Shown: one piece after another, positions 41,633 to 49,145 of the stretch
Numbering within the stretch: the first letter of the stretch is position 1
Layout: every line of letters begins with the position of its first letter
DNA from: Ruegeria spongiae
Lineage (GTDB): Bacteria > Pseudomonadota > Alphaproteobacteria > Rhodobacterales > Rhodobacteraceae
Assembly (NCBI RefSeq): GCF_023502395.1
Contig: NZ_JAMFMB010000010.1
Span: 62,001-126,000 of the forward strand
DNA length: 64,000 bases
Reading direction: 5' to 3'
Made by a program: the position numbers and the translations under genes
The notes under the pieces: generated by a model
What the model saw: the letters and a program-made list of their open reading frames with translations, nothing else
What the model was told of the DNA's origin: nothing
Databases searched by the model: none

Positions 41633-41983
41633 TCACGAAGCAGGAGCGGCGGGGCACTGCACCTGGGCAAAGAACTGACCCGAGATGTTTTCGTACATCG
41701 TATTGCCCAGAACCCTGCATCCCGTTGCCTGGCTGATCGCGGCGCTGGCCTGCACCGGACGCGGTCGCGCCGGTGGGCCGAACGGGTTGAGGTTGTTCCT
41801 GTCGCGCGTCGCCCGATAGACAACCGGCGCATCCGACACTTGCCGCACGGCCCATGTCCGGCTCATGACCGAGACGTTCTTGCTGGGATAGGCGTTATGA
41901 CCACCCGGCAGGGCGAATTGATCGCCGCACGCACCAAGGCCAAGCAGAACAGGAGCGACCAACAGGGCTGCACGAATCTTCAT
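41633..41983 (-). CDS. Small lipoprotein, unknown function
   Basis: The 116-residue product starts with MKIRAALLVAPVLLGLGACG, a lipoprotein signal with the lipobox LGAC. GGAG lies before the ATG. The mature part contains RTWAVRQVSDAPVVYRATRDRNNLNPFGPPA and a pair of cysteines in GCRVLGNTMYEN and VQCPA, which may form a disulfide. I do not recognise the family; similar small lipoproteins are common in roseobacters. It is upstream of the GAPDH-like gene on the same strand, 75 bp away, but there is no evidence of an operon. Confidence 0.75.
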   Translation of the reverse strand: MKIRAALLVAPVLLGLGACGDQFALPGGHNAYPSKNVSVMSRTWAVRQVSDAPVVYRATRDRNNLNPFGPPARPRPVQASAAISQATGCRVLGNTMYENISGQFFAQVQCPAAPAS

Positions 41984-42236
41984 AAGTCATCTCCATGGAT
42001 GCGGCATCTGCGTGAACCACAGCAAATTTTTCCCCTGCTGTGAAGCCCTTGCAGTGCGATGGGTGAAAGTCGCGTCTCAAAAAGCACGGGGTTTGGCTCG
42101 CCCATGACTTGATGTCGCATGGTTGAGTTCACCCAAAGATTGAAACTTGAGGCCACCGAGGCCATGTGAAATATGCCGGGACGGCCAGTGTGCTGCACTG
42201 TGCCGGCCAGCTTGGGTCAGATTGCGTGCTTGCTTT

Positions 42237-42921
42237 ATGGTTGTGATGTTTTTGTTCGTTGTTCTGTGCCTGATCGGCGTCGGAGTGGCGTTGATACTGC
42301 CCGCATGGTCCAGCCTTCTTCTGCTTGCCGGTCCTTGTGCCGTGGCGGGTATTTTTGATCCTGCTTCACGACCACCTGCTGAATGCGCGTTCGGACGGGC
42401 GCGCCGCTATCGCACCCGCGAAACCGTCACGCAGCAATGGGCGGCAGGCGAATGCGAAGCGCGACAGATCAAAAAACTGGATCGTCCTTGATGGCTCGAA
42501 CGTCATGTACTGGAAGGATGGGACACCGCAGATCGATACGGTGCGCGAGGTGGTCGATCACCTGACGCGGCTTGGATACGCACCCGGTGTGATGTTCGAT
42601 GCAAATGCCGGTTACCTGATCTCGGGAACATACCGGCATGACGAACCTCTGAGCCGGATGCCGGGGCTGCCGGAGGAGCGGGTGATGGTGGTGCCCAAAG
42701 GGGTGCCTGCCGATCCCTATATCCTGACAGCCGCGCGGGATCTGGGTGCGGGGATTGTGACAAACGACCGCTACCGGGATTGGGTTGATGACCATCCCGA
42801 AATCACAAAGCCGGGGCATCTGATCCGGGGCGGCTACAGATCAGGGCGTCTGTGGCTTGACCTTGGGGTGGCCAAAAAACGAAAATCCACCGCCGACGCG
42901 GTGTCAGAGCATGTGTCCTGA
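42237..42921 (+). CDS. Membrane-anchored NYN/Zc3h12a-type ribonuclease, split by a one-base frameshift
   Basis: The second part (to the stop at 42921) is a NYN/PIN-like nuclease domain: WIVLDGSNVMYWKDG, GVMFDANAGYL, VPADPYIL and GIVTNDRYRDW carry the acidic residues expected for metal-dependent RNA cutting (Zc3h12a-like). That frame has no good start of its own. In another frame, an ATG at 42237 opens a hydrophobic helix pair (MVVMFLFVVLCLIGVGVALI... to AGIF) that stops being sensible at a run of five T (42352-42356). Removing one T joins the two into one chain of about 227 residues reading ...AGILILLHDHLLNA. So either a recent mutation has broken the gene, or the run is miscounted. Confidence is for the gene, not its activity. 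Confidence 0.72.
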
Positions 42922-43067
42922 TTTTCGTCTCATGGCCCATGTCCTACGCCGCTGTTTTAAGGCGTAATTTGATCTGCGAACCGATTTGCGGCTTTCCGAT
43001 TGCGCTCTGGACGACGCTGACGGTCCGTGCCAGCATGTCGGCAACGTATTTTACCCAAGAGCATGCC

Positions 43068-43424
43068 ATGAAACAGATCATCCTGACGCTTTGTCTGAGT
43101 TTCGCCCTTGTCGGTCTGGCCGCCCAGTCGCAGGCCAAGCCGCTATCCCGAATCATCGCTGAAAGCGGGTTGTCGCCCGAGGATTTTCAACTGATGCAAC
43201 AGGCGATGGGTCAGTTGGTGGTGAACGGCGTGCCACAGGTCGGCAAGACGGTGGCATGGGACAATCCGGCGACCAAATCCAGCGGCTCGGTCACCTTGCA
43301 GGAGATGCGCGATAATTGCGGGTTCCTGCAACAGCTCGCGCATCCCAAAGGAGCCGAACAGCCGGTGCAGATTCGCAGCCGCATGTGCCAGCAGGCCGAT
43401 GGCAAGTGGTTGCTTGTGCCCTGA
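43068..43424 (+). CDS. Small exported protein with a surface-antigen-like C-terminus
   Basis: I start this at the ATG at 43068, where MKQIILTLCLSFALVGLAAQSQA forms a signal peptide; the frame is open earlier, from 42939, without support. The 118-residue product should be periplasmic or surface-bound. Its mature part contains GVPQVGKTVAWDNPATKSSGSVTLQEM and ends CGFLQQL...RSRMCQQADGKWLLVP, resembling the C-terminal domain of rickettsial 17-kDa-type surface antigens (RT0821 type), with two cysteines that might pair. Its role is unknown. It lies between the NYN gene and gcvH without tight coupling to either. Confidence 0.75.
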   Translation: MKQIILTLCLSFALVGLAAQSQAKPLSRIIAESGLSPEDFQLMQQAMGQLVVNGVPQVGKTVAWDNPATKSSGSVTLQEMRDNCGFLQQLAHPKGAEQPVQIRSRMCQQADGKWLLVP

Positions 43425-43530
43425 ACCTGCTTGAGATGCGTGGTAGTGAGAGCTTGCGCCAGTGGCGCGCTGCACCATAGGTTTGGCGCTGCCGATTGGG
43501 GCAACACGCGATAGGTCGAGGGGATACCGC

Positions 43531-43890
43531 ATGAAATTTACCGAAGAACATGAATGGCTGATTGCCGAAGACGATGTGGTGACGGTGGGCATCACCGCTC
43601 ATGCCGCCGAACAGTTGGGCGACATCGTCTTTGTCGAACTGCCCGAGATCGGCACCGAAGTGGCCAAGGATGACGAGATCGTGGTGATCGAAAGCGTCAA
43701 GGCCGCGTCGGACATCCTTGCACCGCTGGATGGCGAGGTTGTCGAGGTGAACGAGGCGCTTGCCGACGAACCCGGCAAGGTCAACGAAGACCCGACCGGT
43801 GCGGGGTGGTTTTTCAAGCTTAAGGTCTCGGACATGTCACCGATGGATGATTACATGGACGAGGCTGGCTATAATAAATTCATTGGCTGA
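43531..43890 (+). CDS. gcvH: Glycine cleavage system H protein
   Basis: GcvH carries the lipoyl arm that shuttles the aminomethyl group between the P, T and L proteins. The 119 residues match the family: [32 protein letters not shown], then the lipoylated Lys57 in [13 protein letters not shown], and [10 protein letters not shown] near the end. The ATG at 43531 is well placed; the frame is open to 43462 without support. Neither gcvT nor gcvP is next to it, which is unusual, since the three are mostly together. They may lie elsewhere in the genome. Confidence 0.97.
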   Translation: MKFTEEHEWLIAEDDVVTVGITAHAAEQLGDIVFVELPEIGTEVAKDDEIVVIESVKAASDILAPLDGEVVEVNEALADEPGKVNEDPTGAGWFFKLKVSDMSPMDDYMDEAGYNKFIG

Positions 43891-43929
43891 CCGGGCGCGC
43901 TGCGGCGGACCGGGCTGTTTCCAGAATGA

Positions 43930-43980
43930 GGCGGACCAAAGGCCCGCCGCTTTTTTGCTGGCCTGTCCTTGCGGACAGGC
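43930..43980 (+). terminator. Terminator after gcvH, followed by a second hairpin
   Basis: GCGGACC (43931-43937) pairs with GGCCCGC (43941-43947; one mismatch) before TTTTTT (43951-43956). Just after it GCCTGTCC-ttgc-GGACAGGC (43961-43980) is a perfect 8-bp hairpin without a T-run. Both lie between convergent gcvH and the hydroxyacid dehydrogenase gene. Confidence 0.65.
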
Positions 43981-44013
43981 GCTGGCGCTTCAGGTTGGCC
44001 TTGCGCCCTGAAA

Positions 44014-44949
44014 TCAGTAGCCGCGCCTGCGGTCGACCTCATGCAAAAGCGCCTCATCCGCGATCAGGCGGCGCAGGTTTTCGGCCACGTCCTTCAGGGC
44101 ATCCCCAAGATGCCAGCCCGACACATGGGGTGTGAGGGTGACATCTGGATGCTGCCAAAGCGGGTTGTCAGCGGGCAGCGGCTCCCGGCTGACCACGTCC
44201 AGCACCGCGTGGCCGGGCGTCCCACCGTCCAGCGCTCGCAGCAGCGCGGCCTCGTCGATCAGGTCACCGCGCCCGGCATTCAGCAACTGGCTGCCCGGCT
44301 TCATCGAGGCGAGCATGCGCGCATCGAAAAGCCCTGTCGTCTCGGGCGTGCTGGGCAGGATGGCGCAGACATGGTCGCAGCCCGCCAGCATGGCGGGCAG
44401 GGCGTTTTGGCCGTGGTGGCAGGTCACGCCGGGCAGCGATTTCGGCGATCGGCTCCAGCCATGGACCTGGAACCCGAACTGACCCAGCAGCCGCGCGGTC
44501 AGGCCGCCGATATGGCCCAGCCCAAGGACGCCCACCACCGTGTCGGACGTCACGCGGGGCGCTGTCGGAGACCAGTCCGCCCGCGCCTGCTGGCGGCGAA
44601 AGCGGTCGCCCTGACGCTGCGCGTTCAGGATATAGGTCAGGAACCACTCGGCGATTTCACGCGCCGGCGCTTCGGGTTTCAGCCGCGCGACGCGGACATG
44701 ATCGGCCAGCGCCGGATGGCGGACGATGGTTTCCACGCCCGCACCAAGTTTCTGCACCAGTTTCAAATTGGGCAGCCGGTGTGGCAAATCCGGGTCCAGC
44801 TTGGACACGGCCAGCATCGCCACGTCACTCAGATCGCCCGGGTCGGCCAGCGGCCGCACATCCGCGCGTGGATCATGGGCGCGCACGGCTTGAGCGATTT
44901 CCGCATCCGTCATCCATCCGCTTTGGCCGACATTGATCAACAGCGCCAT
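44014..44949 (-). CDS. D-2-hydroxyacid dehydrogenase (glyoxylate/hydroxypyruvate reductase-like)
   Basis: The 311-residue enzyme is of the D-isomer-specific 2-hydroxyacid dehydrogenase family, NAD(P)-dependent. The nucleotide fold shows VVGVLGLGHIGGLTARLLGQFGFQVHGWSRSPKSL (about residues 138-172). The arginine after the fold (NAGRGDLIDEAALLRAL), the glutamate (DVVSREPLP) and the catalytic histidine (TPHVSGW) follow in the usual order. The W-S-R after the second strand fits NADP preference as in GhrA-type reductases. AAGGAGG precedes the ATG. It is divergent from the acyl-CoA dehydrogenase, with a palindrome between. Confidence 0.92.
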   Translation of the reverse strand: MALLINVGQSGWMTDAEIAQAVRAHDPRADVRPLADPGDLSDVAMLAVSKLDPDLPHRLPNLKLVQKLGAGVETIVRHPALADHVRVARLKPEAPAREIAEWFLTYILNAQRQGDRFRRQQARADWSPTAPRVTSDTVVGVLGLGHIGGLTARLLGQFGFQVHGWSRSPKSLPGVTCHHGQNALPAMLAGCDHVCAILPSTPETTGLFDARMLASMKPGSQLLNAGRGDLIDEAALLRALDGGTPGHAVLDVVSREPLPADNPLWQHPDVTLTPHVSGWHLGDALKDVAENLRRLIADEALLHEVDRRRGY

Positions 44950-44972
44950 GGGGGTGCCTCCTTTCTTTGGTG

Positions 44973-44991
44973 GGGTGACATATCGTCACCC
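44973..44991. promoter_or_regulatory. Candidate operator palindrome between divergent ghrA-like and acyl-CoA dehydrogenase genes
   Basis: GGGTGAC (44973-44979) and GTCACCC (44985-44991) form a perfect 7-bp inverted repeat with a 5-bp spacer. It lies 24 bp before one start and 79 bp before the other. The regulator is not evident. Confidence 0.45.
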
Positions 44992-45069
44992 AACTGGACA
45001 TTCGCCGCCCAGCTAAGTCATCCTCCGGTCAAACGTAAAGCCCGGTGATCCCGGCAGAGGAGAGATGTC

Positions 45070-46305
45070 ATGACGATGAGCTTTGGGATGCGGGACCAAC
45101 ACCGCGCGCTTCTGGACCGGGTCAGCACGATGATCCGCGACGAGGTCATGCCGCTGGAAGAGGAATATCAGAGCGAGGTGGCCAAGGGCGACCGCTGGCA
45201 ATACACCGAGCGTCAGACCGAGATCCTCGAGGGGTTGAAGGCCAAGGCCAGGGCCGCGGGGCTGTGGAATTTCTGGCTGACCGACAGTGACCGGGGATTC
45301 GGCCTGACCACGGTTGAATATGCCTATTTCGCCGAAGAGATGGGCAAGACCCCGCTGGGGGCCGAGGTGTTCAATTGCTCGGCGCCTGATACCGGCAATA
45401 TGGAAGTCTTTGAACGCTACGGCACCGACGCCATGAAGACCAAATGGCTGGCGCCGCTATTGGAGGGTGAGATTCGCTCGGCCTATCTGATGACCGAGCC
45501 GGATGTGGCCTCCTCCGATGCCACCAACATCTCGATGTCCTGTGTGCGGGACGGGGCGGAGTATGTGCTCAATGGCGAGAAATGGTGGGCCTCGGGCGCG
45601 GGCGACCCGCGCTGCCGGGTCTATATCGTGATGGTGCGCACCGGCGATGACGAGGTGCCCAAACACCAGCGCCATTCGATGATCGTGGTGCCCGCCGACA
45701 CACCCGGTATCGAGGTGCTGCGCCCGATGCAGGTCTATGGTCACGATGATGCGCCGCACGGGCATATGCATATCCGATTCACCAATGTGCGGGTTCCGGT
45801 CGAAAACATCCTGCTGGGTGAAGGGCGCGGGTTCGAGATTGCGCAAGGCCGTCTGGGGCCGGGCCGCATACATCACTGCATGCGGGCCATCGGGCAGGCG
45901 GAAACCGCGCTGGAACAGATGTGCAGACGCGCGTTGCAGCGCGAGGCGTTCGGCAAGCGGCTGGCGCAGCTTGGCGCGAATTACGACATCATCGCCGAAT
46001 GCCGGATGGAGATCGAGATGGCGCGCCTGCTCTGCCTCAAGGCGGCGTGGTACATGGATCAGGGCGATGCGCGCGCTGCGGCCCCGTGGATTTCGCAGAT
46101 CAAGGTGATCGCGCCGCGCGTGGCGCTCAAGGTGATCGACGAGGCGGCGCAGATGTTCGGCGCGCAGGGCATCAGCCAGGATACCCCGCTGGCCACCGCC
46201 TGGACCCATGTGCGCACGCTGCGCCTGGCTGACGGTCCGGACGCGGTGCATCGGCGGCAGGTTGCCCGGACCGAGCTGCGCAAATACACGCAGGAGAAAG
46301 TCTGA
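45070..46305 (+). CDS. Acyl-CoA dehydrogenase
   Basis: The 411-residue FAD enzyme introduces an alpha-beta double bond into an acyl-CoA. AGAGGAGAG stands before the ATG. The three acyl-CoA dehydrogenase domains are seen: N-terminal helices (RDEVMPLEEEYQ), the middle beta domain with YLMTEPDVASSDATNI and GEKWWASGAGDPRC, and C-terminal helices with the flavin-binding RALQREAFGKRLAQLGANYDIIAE and a final DEAAQMFGAQGISQDTPLA. Sequence style is that of the FadE2/ACAD10-11 group, often used for branched or unusual acyl-CoAs; the substrate is not predictable. It is 46 bp upstream of DUF1007, probably a separate function. Confidence 0.93.
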   Translation: MTMSFGMRDQHRALLDRVSTMIRDEVMPLEEEYQSEVAKGDRWQYTERQTEILEGLKAKARAAGLWNFWLTDSDRGFGLTTVEYAYFAEEMGKTPLGAEVFNCSAPDTGNMEVFERYGTDAMKTKWLAPLLEGEIRSAYLMTEPDVASSDATNISMSCVRDGAEYVLNGEKWWASGAGDPRCRVYIVMVRTGDDEVPKHQRHSMIVVPADTPGIEVLRPMQVYGHDDAPHGHMHIRFTNVRVPVENILLGEGRGFEIAQGRLGPGRIHHCMRAIGQAETALEQMCRRALQREAFGKRLAQLGANYDIIAECRMEIEMARLLCLKAAWYMDQGDARAAAPWISQIKVIAPRVALKVIDEAAQMFGAQGISQDTPLATAWTHVRTLRLADGPDAVHRRQVARTELRKYTQEKV

Positions 46306-46351
46306 ACCACATATCGTTGCGCCACGGCGGGGGTCGCCCTATCTTCGGCGC

Positions 46352-47002
46352 ATGAAGCGCGTATTGCCTCTTGTCCTGAGCCTTTTGCCGGTCGGTCTGA
46401 CCGCGCATCCGCATGTCTTCGTGGATACCGGGATTGAGGTGATCTTTGATGATCAGAACCGGCTGACCCATGTGCGCGTCACCTGGGCCTACGATGATTT
46501 CTACTCGCTTTTGATCCTGGAAGATTTGCAGTTGGACCCGGATGCCGACAACGTCCTGACCCCGGAGGAGAGCACCCGTCTGACCGGGTTCGACATGAAC
46601 TGGGTGCCGGGGTTCACCGGCGATCTGGATGCGCGGCTGGGTGGTCAGGTGCTGAAACTCTCGGGGCCGCTGGAGCCGACGGCAGAGCTGCGCGACGGGC
46701 GCATTGTAACCTCGCATCTGCGCGAGGTGACGGGGCAACCGACCACGCTGGGCGAGACGCTGTCACTCAGGGCGTATGACGAGAGCTATTACACCAGCTA
46801 TGACCTCACATTGCCGGTGCAGCTGATCGGGGCCGAGACCTGCATGATCGACCGGATCGATCCCGATATCGACCAGAAGCTGAGCGATATGCAGGCCTTT
46901 TTGCTGACCTTGGATGCCAATGCCGATCTGGAAGAGAACGACATTCCCATGATCGGCGCGGAATTCGCGACCGAGATCCGGATCACATGTCCAAATTCCT
47001 GA
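46352..47002 (+). CDS. DUF1007 periplasmic protein, partner of the NicO transporter
   Basis: The 216-residue product begins with a signal peptide (MKRVLPLVLSLLPVGLTA) and then HPHVFVDTGIEVIFDD, the DUF1007 hallmark, whose HPH may bind metal once the signal is removed. Other parts of the family are RVTWAYDDFYSLLILEDLQLD, an acidic stretch, and LTLPVQLIGAETC. In many proteobacteria DUF1007 sits beside NicO/RcnA-type permeases, and here the two genes overlap by 16 bp, so a shared role in nickel or cobalt (or zinc) movement is likely. The start at 46352 was chosen for the signal peptide. Confidence 0.9.
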   Translation: MKRVLPLVLSLLPVGLTAHPHVFVDTGIEVIFDDQNRLTHVRVTWAYDDFYSLLILEDLQLDPDADNVLTPEESTRLTGFDMNWVPGFTGDLDARLGGQVLKLSGPLEPTAELRDGRIVTSHLREVTGQPTTLGETLSLRAYDESYYTSYDLTLPVQLIGAETCMIDRIDPDIDQKLSDMQAFLLTLDANADLEENDIPMIGAEFATEIRITCPNS

Positions 47003-47874
47003 TCCTGCCGGTTGGTGCCGTCGCCGCGTTTTTGTTGTGGTTCTGGATCGGGGGCGGCTTTGACCAGCTCGCGCTTTGGGCCGCCGGTGAACAGCGCGCG
47101 TTCCAGAACCAGATCGCGGGCGCGTTGCGGGGCTTGCGGGCGGGGCATGATGGTGCGCTCTGGCTCTTGATGGGGCTTTGTTTTGCCTATGGGTTCTTTC
47201 ATGCGGTGGGGCCGGGGCACGGCAAGGTGCTGATCGGTGGCTACGGGCTGGGCCGCCGCGTGCCCTGGCTGCGGTTGAGCGTGATATCGTTGCTGGCCAG
47301 CCTGGGGCAGGCGGTCACGGCGGTGATGATCGTCTATGCCGGGGTGTTCCTGTTCAACATGACCCGCGAGCGGCTGATCGGCGTGACCGAGGATGTCATG
47401 GCGCCGGTCAGCTACGGCGCGATCGCGCTGGTCGGGCTCTGGCTGGTCTGGCGCGGAATGCGGCGGCTGATGCGTCAACGCGACACGCATGCGCATGACC
47501 ACGGTACCTGCGAAAGCTGTGGCCACAAACATGGCCCCGATCTGGATGAGATCGATCAGGTCTCGACCCCGCGTGAGGCGTTGGCACTGATCGCAAGTAT
47601 CGCGATCCGGCCCTGCACCGGCGCGCTGTTCGTGCTGCTGATCACTTGGCAGATGGGGATCGCGGGGGCCGGTATCGCCGGGGCCTTCGCCATGGCACTG
47701 GGCACCGCAACCGTGACAATCACGGTCGGTCTTGCTGCGACTGGCATGCGTGGCGGTATCGTCGGGTCCGCCACCGCGTTCCAGCAGGCGGCACGGGTGC
47801 TGCCGCTGGTCGAACTGATGGCGGGGCTGGTTGTGGCGGTGCTGGCGGGTGGTCTGATGATGCGCGCGCTCTGA
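46987..47874 (+). CDS. NicO-family nickel/cobalt transporter
   Basis: The 295-residue integral membrane protein has about six hydrophobic segments and the NicO signature FFHAVGPGHGKVLIGGY (about residues 70-86), with HAVGPGHGK the metal-binding helix. A hydrophilic loop (about 160-190) is rich in histidine and cysteine: HAHDHGTCESCGHKHG. The second half has SIAIRPCTGALFVLL. This resembles RcnA-type exporters more than NikMN importers, though direction is not certain. It overlaps DUF1007 by 16 bp. No nearby regulator or cobalamin riboswitch was seen. Confidence 0.92.
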   Translation: MSKFLILPVGAVAAFLLWFWIGGGFDQLALWAAGEQRAFQNQIAGALRGLRAGHDGALWLLMGLCFAYGFFHAVGPGHGKVLIGGYGLGRRVPWLRLSVISLLASLGQAVTAVMIVYAGVFLFNMTRERLIGVTEDVMAPVSYGAIALVGLWLVWRGMRRLMRQRDTHAHDHGTCESCGHKHGPDLDEIDQVSTPREALALIASIAIRPCTGALFVLLITWQMGIAGAGIAGAFAMALGTATVTITVGLAATGMRGGIVGSATAFQQAARVLPLVELMAGLVVAVLAGGLMMRAL

Positions 47875-47880
47875 GCGGTA

Positions 47881-48648
47881 TCAGCCAAAGACCGGCTCGG
47901 GATAGCGGACCTGCGCCAGATAGAGCCCCTGTGGCGGGCAGACTGGCCCGCAAGCGGCACGGTCGCGGGCCTCCAACGCATCGCGCACATCCTCTGGTGT
48001 CCAGGCGCCTGCGCCCACACGCTCCAGCGTGCCGACAAAGCTGCGCACCTGATTGTGCAGGAAGCTGCGGGCGCGGACGTGGAAATGCATCTCGGGGCCG
48101 GAGAAGCCTGCGACCGGCTCGATGCGCAATTCATCCAGCGTCTTGACCGGGCTTGCCGCCTGACAGATCGACGAGCGGAAGGTGGTGAAATCATGCCGCC
48201 CCAGCAAAAGGTCCGCCGCCCGCTGCATGGCAGCCACATCGAGTTGATGGTTGACCCGCCAGACCTGACCCGCCTCATGGGTGGCGGGTGCGCGGCGCAT
48301 CAGGATGCGAAACAGATAGCGTCGTTCAACGGCTGAGAACCGCGCGTGCCAGTCATCCTCTACCCGCGCCGCGGCGACAATGGCCACGGGCTGCGGTTTC
48401 AGATGATGGTTCAGCGCCTCGGAGAGCCGGAACGGGTCCCACTCCTTGACCAGATCGCAATGCGCCACCTGACCCAGCGCATGCACGCCCGCATCAGTGC
48501 GGCCTGCGGCGGCTATCGTATGCGCACCCGGTTCCAGACGGGCCAGCGCCGCCTCGATCGCGCCTTGCACCGAAGGCTGATCCTTCTGGCGCTGCCACCC
48601 GGCAAAGGGCGCGCCCTGGTATTCGACATTCAACGCAAAACGTGGCAT
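47881..48648 (-). CDS. truA: tRNA pseudouridine(38-40) synthase
   Basis: TruA converts uridines 38-40 of the anticodon stem to pseudouridine. I use the ATG at 48648 ([21 protein letters not shown]), which gives 255 residues. The frame is open for another 151 codons upstream, but without sensible composition. Asp52 in [14 protein letters not shown] is the catalytic residue; [21 protein letters not shown] and [21 protein letters not shown] are conserved blocks. It meets the NicO gene tail to tail with 6 bp between. The fmt gene, a frequent neighbour, is not adjacent. Confidence 0.97.
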   Translation of the reverse strand: MPRFALNVEYQGAPFAGWQRQKDQPSVQGAIEAALARLEPGAHTIAAAGRTDAGVHALGQVAHCDLVKEWDPFRLSEALNHHLKPQPVAIVAAARVEDDWHARFSAVERRYLFRILMRRAPATHEAGQVWRVNHQLDVAAMQRAADLLLGRHDFTTFRSSICQAASPVKTLDELRIEPVAGFSGPEMHFHVRARSFLHNQVRSFVGTLERVGAGAWTPEDVRDALEARDRAACGPVCPPQGLYLAQVRYPEPVFG

Positions 48649-49145
48649 GGCCGCGCAGGTACCCAACCGTCGCAATGATGTCCAGCGGGCAAGGGGTGCC
48701 GCTCCGCGCTCGGAGGCGACGCAATCCGGGTATTTCGGCATTTTGCGGCCCGACCACCTTGCGACCTTTTGATAGCATGTTGCGTGCCCGGGGCCATGAC
48801 CCGGCGAGTTCACTGAACCCGCGTTATTTGCCGATTCAGGGTACGGCCCGCTCATGGAATTGATCGTGGTAAGCCGTCTATCGCTGAATGGTGATCGGTC
48901 CGGAGCCTTCACGCGCGGTGGTTCTGAACGGGTGCTTGCCGAATTGACGTCGCGGCATTGTCGGGGAACTTGCTTCCCATGTTCAAAGAGACAGATACAA
49001 AAGATTGCATCGAAGGAGAGCCAAATTTCACGAGCTATGCTCCTGACTGAAAACCGCAGGTCGGTGAGACGGGTTTGCACTTCGCGATGATCCGGATCCA
49101 CTCAGGCCTGCGCAACCAAGGTGCGACGAATTGAGGAAAGCAGAT
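48649..49145. other. Gene-free interval (497 bp) between divergent truA and monooxygenase genes
   Basis: No gene is recognised. The truA frame stays open on the minus strand to 49101, but reads as arginine- and serine-rich sequence without pattern. The last 250 bp are less GC-rich than the surroundings, consistent with a promoter region for the monooxygenase, though I cannot mark the boxes with confidence. Confidence 0.55.

Noticed and set aside
48779-48865. A 28-codon plus-strand frame in the truA/monooxygenase gap
   Set aside because: There is no ribosome binding site and no sign of conservation that can be judged by eye; too short to support.
47881-49101. A 406-residue form of TruA
   Set aside because: The extra 151 codons have no conserved pattern; TruA's own start with [16 protein letters not shown] matches the family N-terminus.
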